From Luteolibacter sp. LG18 (GTDB lineage Bacteria; Verrucomicrobiota; Verrucomicrobiia; Verrucomicrobiales; Akkermansiaceae): a stretch of DNA of 64,000 bases. This document shows, one piece after another, positions 9,176 through 18,008 of this stretch. A program made the position numbers and the translations under genes. The DNA lies in contig NZ_AP024600.1 of assembly GCF_036322585.1 (NCBI RefSeq), positions 4,216,001-4,280,000 on the forward strand, in the 5' to 3' direction. The notes below the pieces were generated by a model. That model saw only the letters and a program-made list of their open reading frames with translations. It was not told where the DNA came from and made no database searches. Within the stretch, counting starts at the first letter, position 1; the number at the start of each line of letters is the position of its first letter.

Positions 9176-9337
9176 ATGGGCGACAAGAATCCAAAAGCCA
9201 AACGCAAGATGATGTCCCAGAAGCAGCACAAGGCCGATGAGGCCAAGCGCGAGCACGAGCGGATCGCCGAAGAACGGCGGCACGCCTGGGAACACCGGCA
9301 TGAGCATGAGCTCGGCCCGGACATCGGCCACGCCTGA
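9176..9337 (+). CDS. Small highly charged protein (53 aa)
   Basis: A short ORF encodes a 53-residue protein starting MGDKNPKAKRKMMSQKQHKA, then a Lys/Arg/Glu/His-rich helix and the tail ELGPDIGHA. The composition (almost no hydrophobic residues, many KAK and RE repeats) is unlike random translation of GC-rich DNA. A good terminator follows 42 nt after the stop, which supports a real transcript end here. Its function is unknown; the basic N-terminal half could contact nucleic acid. It could be cotranscribed with the SDR gene, with a 126-nt gap. Confidence 0.65.
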   Translation: MGDKNPKAKRKMMSQKQHKADEAKREHERIAEERRHAWEHRHEHELGPDIGHA

Positions 9338-9379
9338 CCGGGCGTGAATGCCGGTTGATGCCATCAACTTGCTGCACTG

Positions 9380-9424
9380 CCGCCCATCCCGTCGTCCACC
9401 GGACGCGGGAGCGGGCGGTTTTTT
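9380..9424 (+). terminator. Rho-independent terminator
   Basis: An outer stem CCGCCC (9380-9385) pairs with GGGCGG (9413-9418) around an inner CCCG/CGGG-type stem and is followed by six T residues. It ends the plus-strand SDR/small-protein unit and overlaps the last codon of the convergent MFS gene. Confidence 0.75.
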
Positions 9425-10757
9425 AGGGCTGAGGCACTCCCTTTGGTACATCCGGATTCCGGCATTCCTGGCGGTTCCAAGTGCGGAATGCCCATGGGAA
9501 GAACAACAGCGCCGCGATGATGAGCATTGGAACCTGCCAGGTCAGCAGGAAGGGCAGGGGTTGCTCCGGATGGGTGATCCGGGCGTGGGAGAGGGCGGTC
9601 GAGAAGGCGAGGCTGCACGCTCCATAGCCGAGATTGAACACCAGCCCCTTCACCGAGAGAACGGTGGCGCGGCGCGAGGAGTCCGCCACGGCATGCAGGG
9701 AGCGGCTCACCGTGAAGCCAAGGTAGCTGATGCAGGGAATGAGCAGCATCGCCGGAATCAGGCCACCGAGCCCGCTCCAGGCCGGGGCCAATCCGGCGAG
9801 CATGAGGATGGCGAAGGCGGCCACCAGTGCGAGGCTGCCGGGGGTATCGAGGTGGCGGTTCACGCGGCGGGCGATTCCCGGGACGAGCAGGGTCAGGGCT
9901 CCCGTCAGGGCTCCGATGATGCCGAATGACCACTCGGGGATGTGGATCAGACGGAAGTATTCGCTCTGGATGGTGGTCATGTTCCGCACCACGGCGTCGA
10001 TCAGCACGCCGCCGGTGACGATCACCAGCGGACGCGGTGTGGTGAAAACCCAGCGCGCGGCATCGAGGGTCACGTGAAACGCGCGTTTCAAGGTGGTGCC
10101 GGTTTCGCCGTGCGGATGAGGTGGTTCCACCATCCGCAGGGTGATCGCCACGCACACCAGCGCTTGGATGAGGACCAGCAGCACCGGCAGGCGGTGCGCG
10201 ACCGCGGTGGGGATCTGAAGGGCCTCTGGCAGCAGCCGGTTCAGGAACGAGGGGTCGTAAAGAAGTCCACCGGCGATCATGGCGACGATGATGCCGGCGG
10301 AACGCCACCGCATCGCCGCGGCTAGAACCCGGTCCCAAGCCTCGGCCCGGTTTTCGGCGGGCAACGAGTCGTAGGCCAGAGCCTCGTCCGCGCCACTTGC
10401 GGCGGCTTCAGAGGTGCCGGAAAGCACTCGATTCGCCAGGCACAGGCCGAACAACAACATGCCCCCGTCCCGCGGGGCGAACAGCAGGCAAAGCATCTCC
10501 GCCACCATCAGCAGCGAGGAAAACACCAGCAGGCGCTTCCGTCCGAGCGTGTCCGCCAGTGCACCGGAGGGCACCTCGAACAGGAAGATGGCGGCGGCCC
10601 ACACCAGGTTCAGCAACACGAATCGCTCCAGCGTGAGGCCGAGGTCGGTGAAGAGAACAGCGAGCACCGGGTAGTAGGCCCGTGAGTTGTAACAGACCGT
10701 GAACAGTATGAAGCGGCGCGGATTTCCGCTCAAGCGGGCCTGGGTGCGTTCGTCCAT
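9423..10757 (-). CDS. Major facilitator superfamily transporter
   Basis: A 444-residue polytopic protein with about 12 hydrophobic segments. The loop between helices 2 and 3 carries the MFS signature GALADTLGRKR (residues ~65-75). The N-terminus is short and hydrophilic (MDERTQARLSGNPRR). Acidic residues (SEAAASGADEALAYD) occur in the region of helix 4, as in drug-efflux-like MFS proteins. The substrate is unknown; neighbouring genes give no pathway. It is divergent from the CDF metal transporter, whose start lies about 90 nt away, so the two may share a control region. Confidence 0.85.
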   Translation of the reverse strand: MDERTQARLSGNPRRFILFTVCYNSRAYYPVLAVLFTDLGLTLERFVLLNLVWAAAIFLFEVPSGALADTLGRKRLLVFSSLLMVAEMLCLLFAPRDGGMLLFGLCLANRVLSGTSEAAASGADEALAYDSLPAENRAEAWDRVLAAAMRWRSAGIIVAMIAGGLLYDPSFLNRLLPEALQIPTAVAHRLPVLLVLIQALVCVAITLRMVEPPHPHGETGTTLKRAFHVTLDAARWVFTTPRPLVIVTGGVLIDAVVRNMTTIQSEYFRLIHIPEWSFGIIGALTGALTLLVPGIARRVNRHLDTPGSLALVAAFAILMLAGLAPAWSGLGGLIPAMLLIPCISYLGFTVSRSLHAVADSSRRATVLSVKGLVFNLGYGACSLAFSTALSHARITHPEQPLPFLLTWQVPMLIIAALLFFPWAFRTWNRQECRNPDVPKGVPQP

Positions 10758-10849
10758 GGCGTGACCATCGCGGCGGTGTGAGAAAATCTCGACTGTTTTC
10801 GAGATATGGGGGTATTGCGGTTCGCCCCGGCCTGTGCGCAGGCTCGTCC

Positions 10850-11755
10850 GTGGACCGGGAGTTCGAAGACCAGAAGCGGGTGATGAACCTTTCGCTGTGG
10901 GTGGCGGTGCTGCTGCTTGGCACCAAGGTCACGGCCGCGGCGATCACGGGTTCCTCCGCGATCTATTCGGACGCCGCGGAGTCGGTGGTGCACCTGCTCG
11001 CGGTGGCCTTCGCGGTGTGGGCCCTGCGCTTGTCCCACAAGCCCGCTGACGAAACCCACCACTTCGGCCACGACAAGGTGGCGTTCCTTTCGGCTGGCTT
11101 CGAGGGCGCGATGATTTCCGCCGCCGCCCTGCTCATCATTTACGAAGCCGTGCGGCAGTTCGTGTTCGGCTTCGAGATCCACGATATCGCCGTGGGTGCC
11201 ACGCTCACCGGTGTCGCCGCGGTGATCAACCTCATCCTCGGGCTGATGCTGGTGCGGGTGGGGAAGAGGCGGGGCTCCCCGCTGATCCGCGCGAACGGCA
11301 TCCATGTGCTCACCGACGTGTGGTCGAGCGTGGCCGTGCTGATCGCGCTGCTGTTGATTGTGCTGACGAAGTGGAAATGGTGGGACCCGATCGCCGCCTC
11401 CCTCGCCGCCCTGAACATTCTGCGCGCGGGCATCAAGCTCATCCGGGAAAGCCTCGGCGGCCTTCTCGACGAGGCGGATCCCAAGGTGGAGCGCGAGATC
11501 CGCGAGCTGCTGACCCGCGAGACGGTGGCACGTGGCATGACCTTCCACAACCTGCGCCACCGCCACTCCGGTCGTACCCATTGGGTGGAGTTCCACCTTC
11601 TTACGGACGATGACCTCACGGTCGGCAAGGCCCACGATCTCGCCACCGAGATCGAGGCCGCGGTGGCCGCGCTGCTGCATCCGGATGGCCGGGTGATCTC
11701 GCATCTCGAACCCCGCTCGGTGGGGCATCACGACGAAGCTTGGGAAGGCCGCTGA
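10850..11755 (+). CDS. Cation diffusion facilitator (CDF) family metal efflux transporter
   Basis: A ~301-residue CDF protein with six transmembrane segments and a cytoplasmic C-terminal domain. The first hydrophobic segment begins at NLSLWVAVLLLG and is followed by SSAIYSDAAESVVH, the metal-site helix, and by the second conserved element HHFGHDKV. HVLTDVWSSVAV supplies the helix-5 HxxxD site. The CDF C-terminal dimerisation domain carries the TFHNLRHRHSGRTHWVEFHL stretch. Likely substrates are Zn2+, Fe2+ or Mn2+. The GTG at 10850 gives the usual short N-terminus (VDREFEDQKRV); a GTG at 10778 would add 24 residues of uncharacteristic sequence, and ATG 10883 would be very short. Confidence 0.85.
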   Translation: MDREFEDQKRVMNLSLWVAVLLLGTKVTAAAITGSSAIYSDAAESVVHLLAVAFAVWALRLSHKPADETHHFGHDKVAFLSAGFEGAMISAAALLIIYEAVRQFVFGFEIHDIAVGATLTGVAAVINLILGLMLVRVGKRRGSPLIRANGIHVLTDVWSSVAVLIALLLIVLTKWKWWDPIAASLAALNILRAGIKLIRESLGGLLDEADPKVEREIRELLTRETVARGMTFHNLRHRHSGRTHWVEFHLLTDDDLTVGKAHDLATEIEAAVAALLHPDGRVISHLEPRSVGHHDEAWEGR

Positions 11756-11763
11756 GGCACGAA

Positions 11764-11796
11764 AAAGGGCGGGGGAACCTGGTTCCACCGCCCTTT
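11764..11796. terminator. Bidirectional terminator between convergent genes
   Basis: A 9-bp stem AAAGGGCGG/CCGCCCTTT (11764-11772 with 11788-11796) encloses a further GGAACC/GGTTCC pair. It is preceded by AAAAA and followed by an A-rich run, so either strand gets a U-tract. It lies between the CDF gene and the small minus-strand membrane protein. Confidence 0.75.
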
Positions 11797-11816
11797 GAAA
11801 AAGAACCGTCGTGCAA

Positions 11817-12179
11817 TCAACGCCGCGCGAACAGGTGGCGCGAGGGCACCGCAGGCATCGCCATCACCAGAAACGCGCACAGGGCGGCCACCAGCATCGG
11901 AAGCAGGGACACCGGATTGTCGTTCAGGTACTGGCCGAAATAGAAGTAAGCCTGATGCTGTGGCGTGCAGAAAAGGAACGCGGGCACCGTCAGGAACAGC
12001 GCGCACAGGATCGCGGGAGCCGCGCCGACGATCATGAACGCCGCCGTGCGTTTCGGCAGCTTGCCGGTGAAAAGCATCCGGGGGCCGGTCCAGAAGGTGG
12101 CTTTCAGGGCGCAGAGCAATTTCCGCAGGCGCCGCTTCATCGGGCCTGGACGATGAATGTTGGGATGATCAAGGGACAT
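11817..12179 (-). CDS. Small membrane protein of unknown function
   Basis: A ~120-residue protein. After a basic N-terminal region (MKRRLRKLLCALK) two strong hydrophobic segments are visible: AAFMIVGAAPAILCALFLTV and the later LLPMLVAALCAFLVMAMPAV. They are joined by a polar loop (TPQHQAYFYFGQYLNDN). It ends in a basic RRHLFARR-like tail. No family was recognised. The start is uncertain: ATG codons at 12203, 12179 and 12140 are all in frame, and none has a clear ribosome-binding site. Confidence 0.55.
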   Translation of the reverse strand: MSLDHPNIHRPGPMKRRLRKLLCALKATFWTGPRMLFTGKLPKRTAAFMIVGAAPAILCALFLTVPAFLFCTPQHQAYFYFGQYLNDNPVSLLPMLVAALCAFLVMAMPAVPSRHLFARR

Positions 12180-12296
12180 TGAAGGTCGGGAACGACCATT
12201 CATTACGCGCGATCGCGTAGGTTGCCAAGCATCTTCGAAAGTTCAGGTGCCCGAATGTTCAAAAAAAGATAGGAATTTTGGTTTTAGTGCATTTGG

Positions 12297-12311
12297 GGTG
12301 CAAATTGCACC
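12297..12311. promoter_or_regulatory. Palindrome upstream of the pseudokinase gene
   Basis: GGTGCAA-A-TTGCACC is a perfect 7-bp inverted repeat around one base. It lies ~115 nt upstream of the kinase-like gene in an AT-richer stretch (12250-12310) that stands out from the surrounding GC-rich DNA. It could be an operator for a dimeric regulator; no regulator is assigned. Confidence 0.35.
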
Positions 12312-12425
12312 GAGCTGAACCCTTGAGTGATCGTCAAACGAGGGCACGCGAAACCCCGGTGGTGGAATGGATTTTGATCGGTTCGGTATTGGCGACCGCG
12401 TGTGGCTGGATTACAAAAAGGTTCA

Positions 12426-14960
12426 ATGCAAGCGCCGCGGATCGAAGGGCTGAGAGTGACGGACCTGACCGGTGCCGGCCCCTGCGGAAATGTTTATGCC
12501 GCTCATGATGAAGCGGGTGTGAAACTGGCGGTGAAGGTTTTCCACGGCATGGCGATCAACCGGTCGCTGCTGCAGAAGACGACCGCCAAGCTTGAGGCCG
12601 CCGGATGGCCGGCGGGGGTGATGCAGGTGGTGTCCGCCGATTTCGAATCCCGTCCGGCGCTGTTGGTCATGCCGTGGATGGCGGACCCGGCGGAGGGCGG
12701 TCATGGCGTTCCCCGGGCTCTGCAAAACAGGCTCGCGGATTACCCCGGCGACCGATCGTGGCCGGTGGTGCTGGAAATGGCCCGCGCCTTGGCGGCTTTC
12801 CATAACCTTCAGGTTGCCCACGGTAATCTGAAGCCGAGCAACGTGTTTTTCGACGACGAAGAGAAGCTGGCGATCGGTGATTGGGCGCTCGGCAACATGC
12901 CGGGGGTCACCCACGCGGACTACTCCGATGCCTACCTTTACCAGCCGCCGGAGCAACTCCGTGAGCCGGAGGGCTATTTCGACGAAAAGGGTTACAAGTG
13001 GGATATCTTCGCCTTCGGCGTGCTATCGTTCCGGTTGCTGACGGGAATGTTTCCACGCTGCAATGAAACCTTCCTGCAGGTGGCACCGCCGCCGGGAGAG
13101 ATCCGGCGGGATGCCAGCATTCACGCGGATCTCCACAAGATCGCCAAAAAGCTGGAAGCCCAGCCCGACATGGCCTGGCCGGACGAGGCTGCCAACCCAG
13201 TGGAAGCGGGATACCGGGAGTGGATCACGCGCTGTCTCGCTCTCGATCCGGCGGATCGTCCCGCGACCATGGCCGAGGTCGTGCGCGGCTTCGAGCGGGT
13301 GGAGGAGCTGGTCGCCGCGGAAACGCAGCGGGACCAGTTGCTCGATCAGCGGCGCCGTTCCGACCACGGCAAGTGGCGGGCCGTGTTCGCGATGATCGCT
13401 GCCATGGCGGTCGCGCTGGTGCTTGGGATGTTATGGCAGATTTATTTCGGCCTCCTGCGGAACGAAAAGACCGCCCGCGCTGAAGATGTGCGCGAGTTGA
13501 AGACCCGGGCGGATGCCGCGATTCAGGCCCGCGACCTAGCGGTGAAGGGTGAAGCGGAGGCCAAGCGTGCGCTCGATTACGAGAAGGACGTGGCGCTTTC
13601 CCGGATCGAGGCCTCCCGGGCCATTGGTGACCACTTGTTCGAATGGGCGATGGAGAAGGGCCATCGCAGCCTTCCTCCGCTGGATGGGCGCGAGCTGCGC
13701 TTGCTACGACTGGAGCGTTACTTCGATGATTTCCTGCGGCGCACGGCGGACATTCCGTCGCTGGATGACGAGCGGGCGCGGGTGAAGCTGGAGCTGGCGG
13801 AGGTCTCGCTGGCGGCTGGGGATGCGAAGGCAGCCCAAACCCGTCTCGGGGACGCTCTCGAAGCGTGGAAGAACCGCCCGACCGACGCGGCGTGGAAAAT
13901 GCGGATCGGGACCGACCGCCTGTTGCTCGCGCTGCTGCGCCAATCGAAGGAAGATCCGGCGACTGCGGGGGCGTTCGTCGAGGCGCGCCAGTCATTGACG
14001 GCGGTGCCGCAGGGAGAAGTGGATGCCGACCGCCTCCAGCAATTGATCGCGGTGCTGGATTTCCACGAGGCCCAGTTGCTGGCGCAGAAGGGGCAGGACG
14101 CGAAGGCGCTGGAGCAGCTCATGCGCGCCACCCAGACCTTGAACCGGCTGGTGGACCAGCGTCCGGATGTGGCGGTGCTGCGGTCCGAACTGGCCAATTG
14201 CTATCTCTCTTCTTCGACAATCCTCGATGGCATGGGCAGCTTGGGGGACGCGCGCGAGGTCCGGAACCTGGCGGCAGCGGAATTGATCAAGCTGCTCAAG
14301 GTGAAGCCGGGCGATCCCACGCTGCGGCTGGAGCTTGCCGGTTGCTACGGCGCGATGGCGGAGGCCGCGGTGTTGTCCGGCGACGTGGCTTCGGCGGAGG
14401 CGCTTTCCAATCAAGCCACTGGATTGCTGGAAGCGTTGCTTCGAGAGCAACCGGACAACTCCGAGGCTCTGTCGCGTCTCGGTGCTCAGCGGTGGATCCG
14501 GGCCGGATTGCTGCGTGACCGCGGCAAGACGGAGGAGGCGATGAAACTCGTCGACGATGGCATCCGCATGCTGGAGGGCGCGCGCGCCTCGGATGCAAAC
14601 AATGGCACCGTGGCCTACCGTCTGGCGTTGCTGTGGTGGCAGAAGGGACGCATGGTCGGTGGCGCGGGACAGACGGACCAGGAGCTGGTGCTCATCATGA
14701 AGGCGCGCGACGCGCTGGCCGCTCTGATGGAGCGCTCCGAGTATGGCTTGGTCCGCGGGGACCAGTTGAAGAAGTCGGTCGCGTATCTGTTAGGTGACCT
14801 CGGCCACGCGCAGCAGTTGGTCGGGAAGAACGACGACGCGAAGAAGACCTTCGCCCAGGCGGTTGCCGCGTGGGAAGCGCTGGTGAAAGCGCAGCCGCGC
14901 AGCGAGGAGGCCGAGGAGGCCTTGTCGTGGTGCCGCCAGCGGCTCAAGGAGATGCCGTGA
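12426..14960 (+). CDS. Membrane-anchored Ser/Thr protein kinase-like protein (probable pseudokinase)
   Basis: An 844-residue protein with an N-terminal kinase fold (residues ~5-300), a transmembrane segment at ~319-344 and a large C-terminal helical, TPR-like region (~350-844). The ATP-anchoring lysine is present in LAVKVF (Lys37). The catalytic loop reads HGNLKPSN (His132-Gly133-Asn134) instead of HRDLKPxN, so the catalytic Asp is replaced by Asn. The DFG motif reads DWA (Asp152). A catalytically dead or very weak kinase is therefore likely, probably acting as a binding or scaffold domain; this is inference. ATG 12426 follows an AAAAGG sequence, one of the few Shine-Dalgarno-like sites in the window. 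The C-terminal region should be periplasmic if the kinase domain is cytoplasmic. Confidence 0.8.
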   Translation: MQAPRIEGLRVTDLTGAGPCGNVYAAHDEAGVKLAVKVFHGMAINRSLLQKTTAKLEAAGWPAGVMQVVSADFESRPALLVMPWMADPAEGGHGVPRALQNRLADYPGDRSWPVVLEMARALAAFHNLQVAHGNLKPSNVFFDDEEKLAIGDWALGNMPGVTHADYSDAYLYQPPEQLREPEGYFDEKGYKWDIFAFGVLSFRLLTGMFPRCNETFLQVAPPPGEIRRDASIHADLHKIAKKLEAQPDMAWPDEAANPVEAGYREWITRCLALDPADRPATMAEVVRGFERVEELVAAETQRDQLLDQRRRSDHGKWRAVFAMIAAMAVALVLGMLWQIYFGLLRNEKTARAEDVRELKTRADAAIQARDLAVKGEAEAKRALDYEKDVALSRIEASRAIGDHLFEWAMEKGHRSLPPLDGRELRLLRLERYFDDFLRRTADIPSLDDERARVKLELAEVSLAAGDAKAAQTRLGDALEAWKNRPTDAAWKMRIGTDRLLLALLRQSKEDPATAGAFVEARQSLTAVPQGEVDADRLQQLIAVLDFHEAQLLAQKGQDAKALEQLMRATQTLNRLVDQRPDVAVLRSELANCYLSSSTILDGMGSLGDAREVRNLAAAELIKLLKVKPGDPTLRLELAGCYGAMAEAAVLSGDVASAEALSNQATGLLEALLREQPDNSEALSRLGAQRWIRAGLLRDRGKTEEAMKLVDDGIRMLEGARASDANNGTVAYRLALLWWQKGRMVGGAGQTDQELVLIMKARDALAALMERSEYGLVRGDQLKKSVAYLLGDLGHAQQLVGKNDDAKKTFAQAVAAWEALVKAQPRSEEAEEALSWCRQRLKEMP

Positions 14961-14964
14961 TGGC

Positions 14965-15582
14965 TCAGTGCGTCGCACCGCCGGTCTCACGTTTGTCGCA
15001 CTTGATCCGGATCGCGGTTTCGATGGCAATGCGGATCGCCGCCACCAGTTGATCGAGGGTGAAGGAGGAATTCCATGGTGCGGGAACATGGATGAAGCCG
15101 CCGCGGATGGAGGTGTCCGCCAGTTCGTGCATCAGTCCATAGAAGACGTGGTTGCAGACGAAGGTGCCGGCGGTTTGGGAAACCTGGGCGGCGATGCCTT
15201 GTTCCGACAGGGCTGCCACGATCGCCTTGATCGGCAGGGTGGACCAGTAGGCGGCGGGGCCGTTGCGAACGACCGGTTTGTCCACCGGCTGTCTGCCCGC
15301 GTTGTCCGGGATGCGGGCGTCGTCGATGTTGATTGCCACCCGCTCCGGCGTGATGGCGGGGCGTCCGCTGGCGAGGCCGAGGCAGATCACCAGCGAGGGT
15401 TCCGTGCGCGTGATATGAGCGCGGAGCTGGCGCAGCGACTTGCCGAATTCGCAAGCCAGCTCGAGGCCGGTGATGCGGTGGTTCGCGATCACGGTTCCAT
15501 CGAGCAGGCGCGCGATTTCGCCGGAGGGATTCGAGTCGTCGCCGCCGAAGGGTTCGAAGCCGGTGAGGAGGACGGTTTTCAT
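14965..15582 (-). CDS. pcp: Pyroglutamyl-peptidase I
   Basis: A 205-residue C15 family cysteine peptidase that removes N-terminal pyroglutamate (5-oxoproline) from peptides. The opening motif MKTVLLTGFEPFGG is diagnostic. The catalytic triad is visible as Glu80 (PERVAINIDDARIPDN), Cys143 (AGTFVCNHVFYG) and His165 (GFIHVPAP). Its length is normal for the family and there is no signal peptide, so it is cytoplasmic. The start overlaps the stop of the DUF979 gene (TGATG), so it is the last gene of the 5-oxoproline operon. It supplies free 5-oxoproline from imported peptides to PxpABC. Confidence 0.93.
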   Translation of the reverse strand: MKTVLLTGFEPFGGDDSNPSGEIARLLDGTVIANHRITGLELACEFGKSLRQLRAHITRTEPSLVICLGLASGRPAITPERVAINIDDARIPDNAGRQPVDKPVVRNGPAAYWSTLPIKAIVAALSEQGIAAQVSQTAGTFVCNHVFYGLMHELADTSIRGGFIHVPAPWNSSFTLDQLVAAIRIAIETAIRIKCDKRETGGATH

Positions 15583-16544
15583 CAGAAACGGAACACGCAG
15601 GCGTAGAGGATGAGGATGTTCGCGGCGAGCACGACGAGACCGATAGGGACCTGGGCCTTGATGACCGCGTGCGGATCCCGCAGCTCCAGCAGCATCGCGG
15701 GCACCAGGTTGAAGTTCGCGGCCATCGGAGTCATGAGGGTTCCGCAATAGCCGCTGAGCATGCCCAGCGAGGCCATGATCGCCGGGTTGCCGTGGTGCTG
15801 GTGGACGATGATGGGCAGGCCGATTCCAAGGGTGACCACCGGAAACGCGGCGAAGGCATTGCCAAGGCAGATGGTGAAGAGCGCCATGCCGATACAATAG
15901 ACGGCCACCGCGACGAAGGGGTATTGGGTGGGAAACGCGCCGGCCACGAGGTCCGCCACCACTTGGCCGACTCCGGCCTTGGTGAAGATGCCGCCGAGGG
16001 CCGCGAGCAACTGTGGCAATAGTAACGCCCAGCCGACGGCGTGAAGAAGCCGGCCTCCTTCCCGCAGCGGGTCGCAAGGCCGCGCGCGGGTGAGGCGTAG
16101 GCCGATGACGAGCGCGAGCAGGGAACCGAGCCCAAGTGCGGCGAGGGTGGGTTGTTTCGGGTCAAACAGGTGGACCTGGCCGGTAGGGAGCTTCGAAAGC
16201 ACGACCGTGGCCACCACTGCGGTCGCGGGAATGGCCAGCGCGGGGATGAAGATCCGGTTGCCGAGTCGTCCGGCCTCCGCCGCGCGTTGCTCCGGGGTGG
16301 CGGTTTCGGCGGCGGGGGTGGTGATCCGTTTCAAGGCGGCGAGCACCGTGAGCCCGAGCATGATCCATCCCACGACCAACGGCGGCAAGGAGCCACCGAA
16401 CAGATAGATGGTGGCCAGCGCGCCCCAGAACAGGGCGGTGCCGAAGCGTTGGGCGTGCCCGCGGTTGCGAACGGACGTCACGGCTACGAAGACCAGGATG
16501 AGACCAGCGACGATGTAGAGGGCCTCCAGCGAAACGATCGTCAT
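15582..16544 (-). CDS. DUF979 membrane protein, putative 5-oxoproline permease subunit
   Basis: A 320-residue polytopic membrane protein with ~9-10 hydrophobic segments, matching the DUF979 family. A GNAFAAFPVVTLGIGLP stretch and the following GYCGTLMTPMAANFN stretch lie in the C-terminal half and are the strongest family features. DUF979 and DUF969 are always found as neighbours and have been proposed, from clustering with 5-oxoproline genes, to form a two-component 5-oxoproline carrier. Its position inside a pxp-pcp operon fits this well. It overlaps the DUF969 gene by 4 nt and pcp by 1 nt, so translation is coupled. Confidence 0.88.
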   Translation of the reverse strand: MTIVSLEALYIVAGLILVFVAVTSVRNRGHAQRFGTALFWGALATIYLFGGSLPPLVVGWIMLGLTVLAALKRITTPAAETATPEQRAAEAGRLGNRIFIPALAIPATAVVATVVLSKLPTGQVHLFDPKQPTLAALGLGSLLALVIGLRLTRARPCDPLREGGRLLHAVGWALLLPQLLAALGGIFTKAGVGQVVADLVAGAFPTQYPFVAVAVYCIGMALFTICLGNAFAAFPVVTLGIGLPIIVHQHHGNPAIMASLGMLSGYCGTLMTPMAANFNLVPAMLLELRDPHAVIKAQVPIGLVVLAANILILYACVFRF

Positions 16545-17242
16545 GGCTGTTCCTTTCCGGTTTCGGTGGATGCCGAATCTTCGGTTTCACGGGCGATGCG
16601 TTTGTCGAGCAGCCGCGTCCGCCAAGCCATGGCCCCGCAGGCGACGAAGGCGGTCGGGATGCCCCACAGCGCGAGCGACCACACACTCACTTGAATCTGC
16701 TGGGCATCGAAGAAGCCCTTCATGAGCAGGACCGCGCCCACGGCGATGAAGACGTCCTCGCCGAAAAAGTTGCCGACGTTTTCCGCGGCGGCGGCATGGG
16801 CGCGGATGGTGTCGCGGGTGGACTCCGGCAGGTCGCCATGCTTCGCATGGGCGGCACCTTCCGCCATGGGGGCGACGATCGGCCGGACCGCGCCTGCGTG
16901 GCCGCCGATGTTCACGCCGAGCGCGATGCTGATTTGGCGCACGGCGCAATAGAGGAAGATGACCCGGCCCGCGGTGGCACCCCGCGCACGGCGGATCAGG
17001 ATTTCGGCGCGTTCGCGGAGACCGTGGCGCTCCAACAGGCCGATCACCGGAGCGATCAGCAGCACCGGCAGGGTCATGTAGCGGTTTTCCACGAAAAGCT
17101 TGCCGAAGAGTTCCAGGACTTCCTGGAGCGACATCTTCGCGGCCATGCCGGTGGCGATGCCTGCCGCCATGACTACCAGCAGCGTGTTCAGACGAAGGGC
17201 GAAACCCACCGCCACGACGAGAATGCCGACGAGCTTGATCAC
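16541..17242 (-). CDS. DUF969 membrane protein, putative 5-oxoproline permease subunit
   Basis: A 233-residue membrane protein of the DUF969 family with about six hydrophobic helices. Conserved stretches include ENRYMTLPVLLIAPVIGLLE, LGVNIGGHAGAVRPIVAPMA and the NVGNFFGEDVFIAVGAVLLM helix. It ends in a hydrophilic acidic tail. It is the partner of the DUF979 protein encoded immediately downstream (4-nt ATGA-type overlap) and overlaps the upstream pxpA gene by 4 nt. Its role as a 5-oxoproline carrier is inferred from gene context in many bacteria and from this operon. Confidence 0.88.
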   Translation of the reverse strand: MIKLVGILVVAVGFALRLNTLLVVMAAGIATGMAAKMSLQEVLELFGKLFVENRYMTLPVLLIAPVIGLLERHGLRERAEILIRRARGATAGRVIFLYCAVRQISIALGVNIGGHAGAVRPIVAPMAEGAAHAKHGDLPESTRDTIRAHAAAAENVGNFFGEDVFIAVGAVLLMKGFFDAQQIQVSVWSLALWGIPTAFVACGAMAWRTRLLDKRIARETEDSASTETGKEQP

Positions 17243-17946
17243 GGGGTGAAGCGTTTGATTTCGATGCCTGCGTCCGACAGCGCTTGCCGGAGGGCGAGCG
17301 CGAACTCCACCGCGTGCGGTCCATCGCCATGAAGGCAGACGGTGTCCGCGATGCCGGATCGGATGAGCCGTAGGGTTTGGGCGCAGGCTTCGGCAGGATC
17401 CTCGATCAGGGCGTCTGGTTGTGAACGCGGCACCAACGAGCCATCCGGCCGGTAGCGGCGGTCGGCGAAGATCTCGCGCGCGGTGGCGAGACCGCGGGCC
17501 TTCCCGGCGGTGATCAGTTCGCTGTCCGCGAGGCCGTAGAGCGCCAGTGCGGGATTGGTTTTGTAGACGGCGCCCGCGATGGCCGCGGCGATTACAGGAT
17601 CACGCGCTGCCTGGTTGTAGAGGGCGCCATGCGGCTTGATGTGATGGAGTTCCATTTGCTGGAGTCCGGCCAATTCACGGAGAATGAAGATCTGTCCGGC
17701 AACCTCCTCGCCGATCTCGTAAGCGGAGAGCCGAAGTTCTTTCCGGCCGAAGTTTTCCGGGTCCGGATAGCCGGGATGGGCTCCCACCGCGGTGCCATGG
17801 AGGCGGGCGAGCTCCAAGGTGCGCGTCATGGTTTCGAGATTTCCGGCGTGAGCTCCGCAGGCGATGTTCGCGGAGGTGATGAGCGGCATCAGCTCGGCAT
17901 CGTGGAGCGCGCCCTCGCCGAGGTCACAGTTGAGATCGATGTGCAT
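17239..17946 (-). CDS. pxpA: 5-oxoprolinase subunit A (LamB/YcsF family)
   Basis: A 235-residue protein with the family opening MHIDLNCDLGEG and the motifs SANIACGAHAG and HPGYPDPENFGRKEL. Further in are HHIKPHGALYNQ and the C-terminal VCLHGDGPHAVEFA. PxpA acts with PxpB and PxpC in the ATP-dependent opening of 5-oxoproline to L-glutamate in the cytoplasm. Length and motifs are normal. It lies 62 nt downstream of pxpC and overlaps the DUF969 gene, so it belongs to the same minus-strand operon. Confidence 0.95.
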   Translation of the reverse strand: MHIDLNCDLGEGALHDAELMPLITSANIACGAHAGNLETMTRTLELARLHGTAVGAHPGYPDPENFGRKELRLSAYEIGEEVAGQIFILRELAGLQQMELHHIKPHGALYNQAARDPVIAAAIAGAVYKTNPALALYGLADSELITAGKARGLATAREIFADRRYRPDGSLVPRSQPDALIEDPAEACAQTLRLIRSGIADTVCLHGDGPHAVEFALALRQALSDAGIEIKRFTP

Positions 17947-18008
17947 GGAAACCGGAATGCCGCGGACCTTAACACCTGCGGCTCCTGATCAGAAAGCAAT
18001 CTCGCGGC

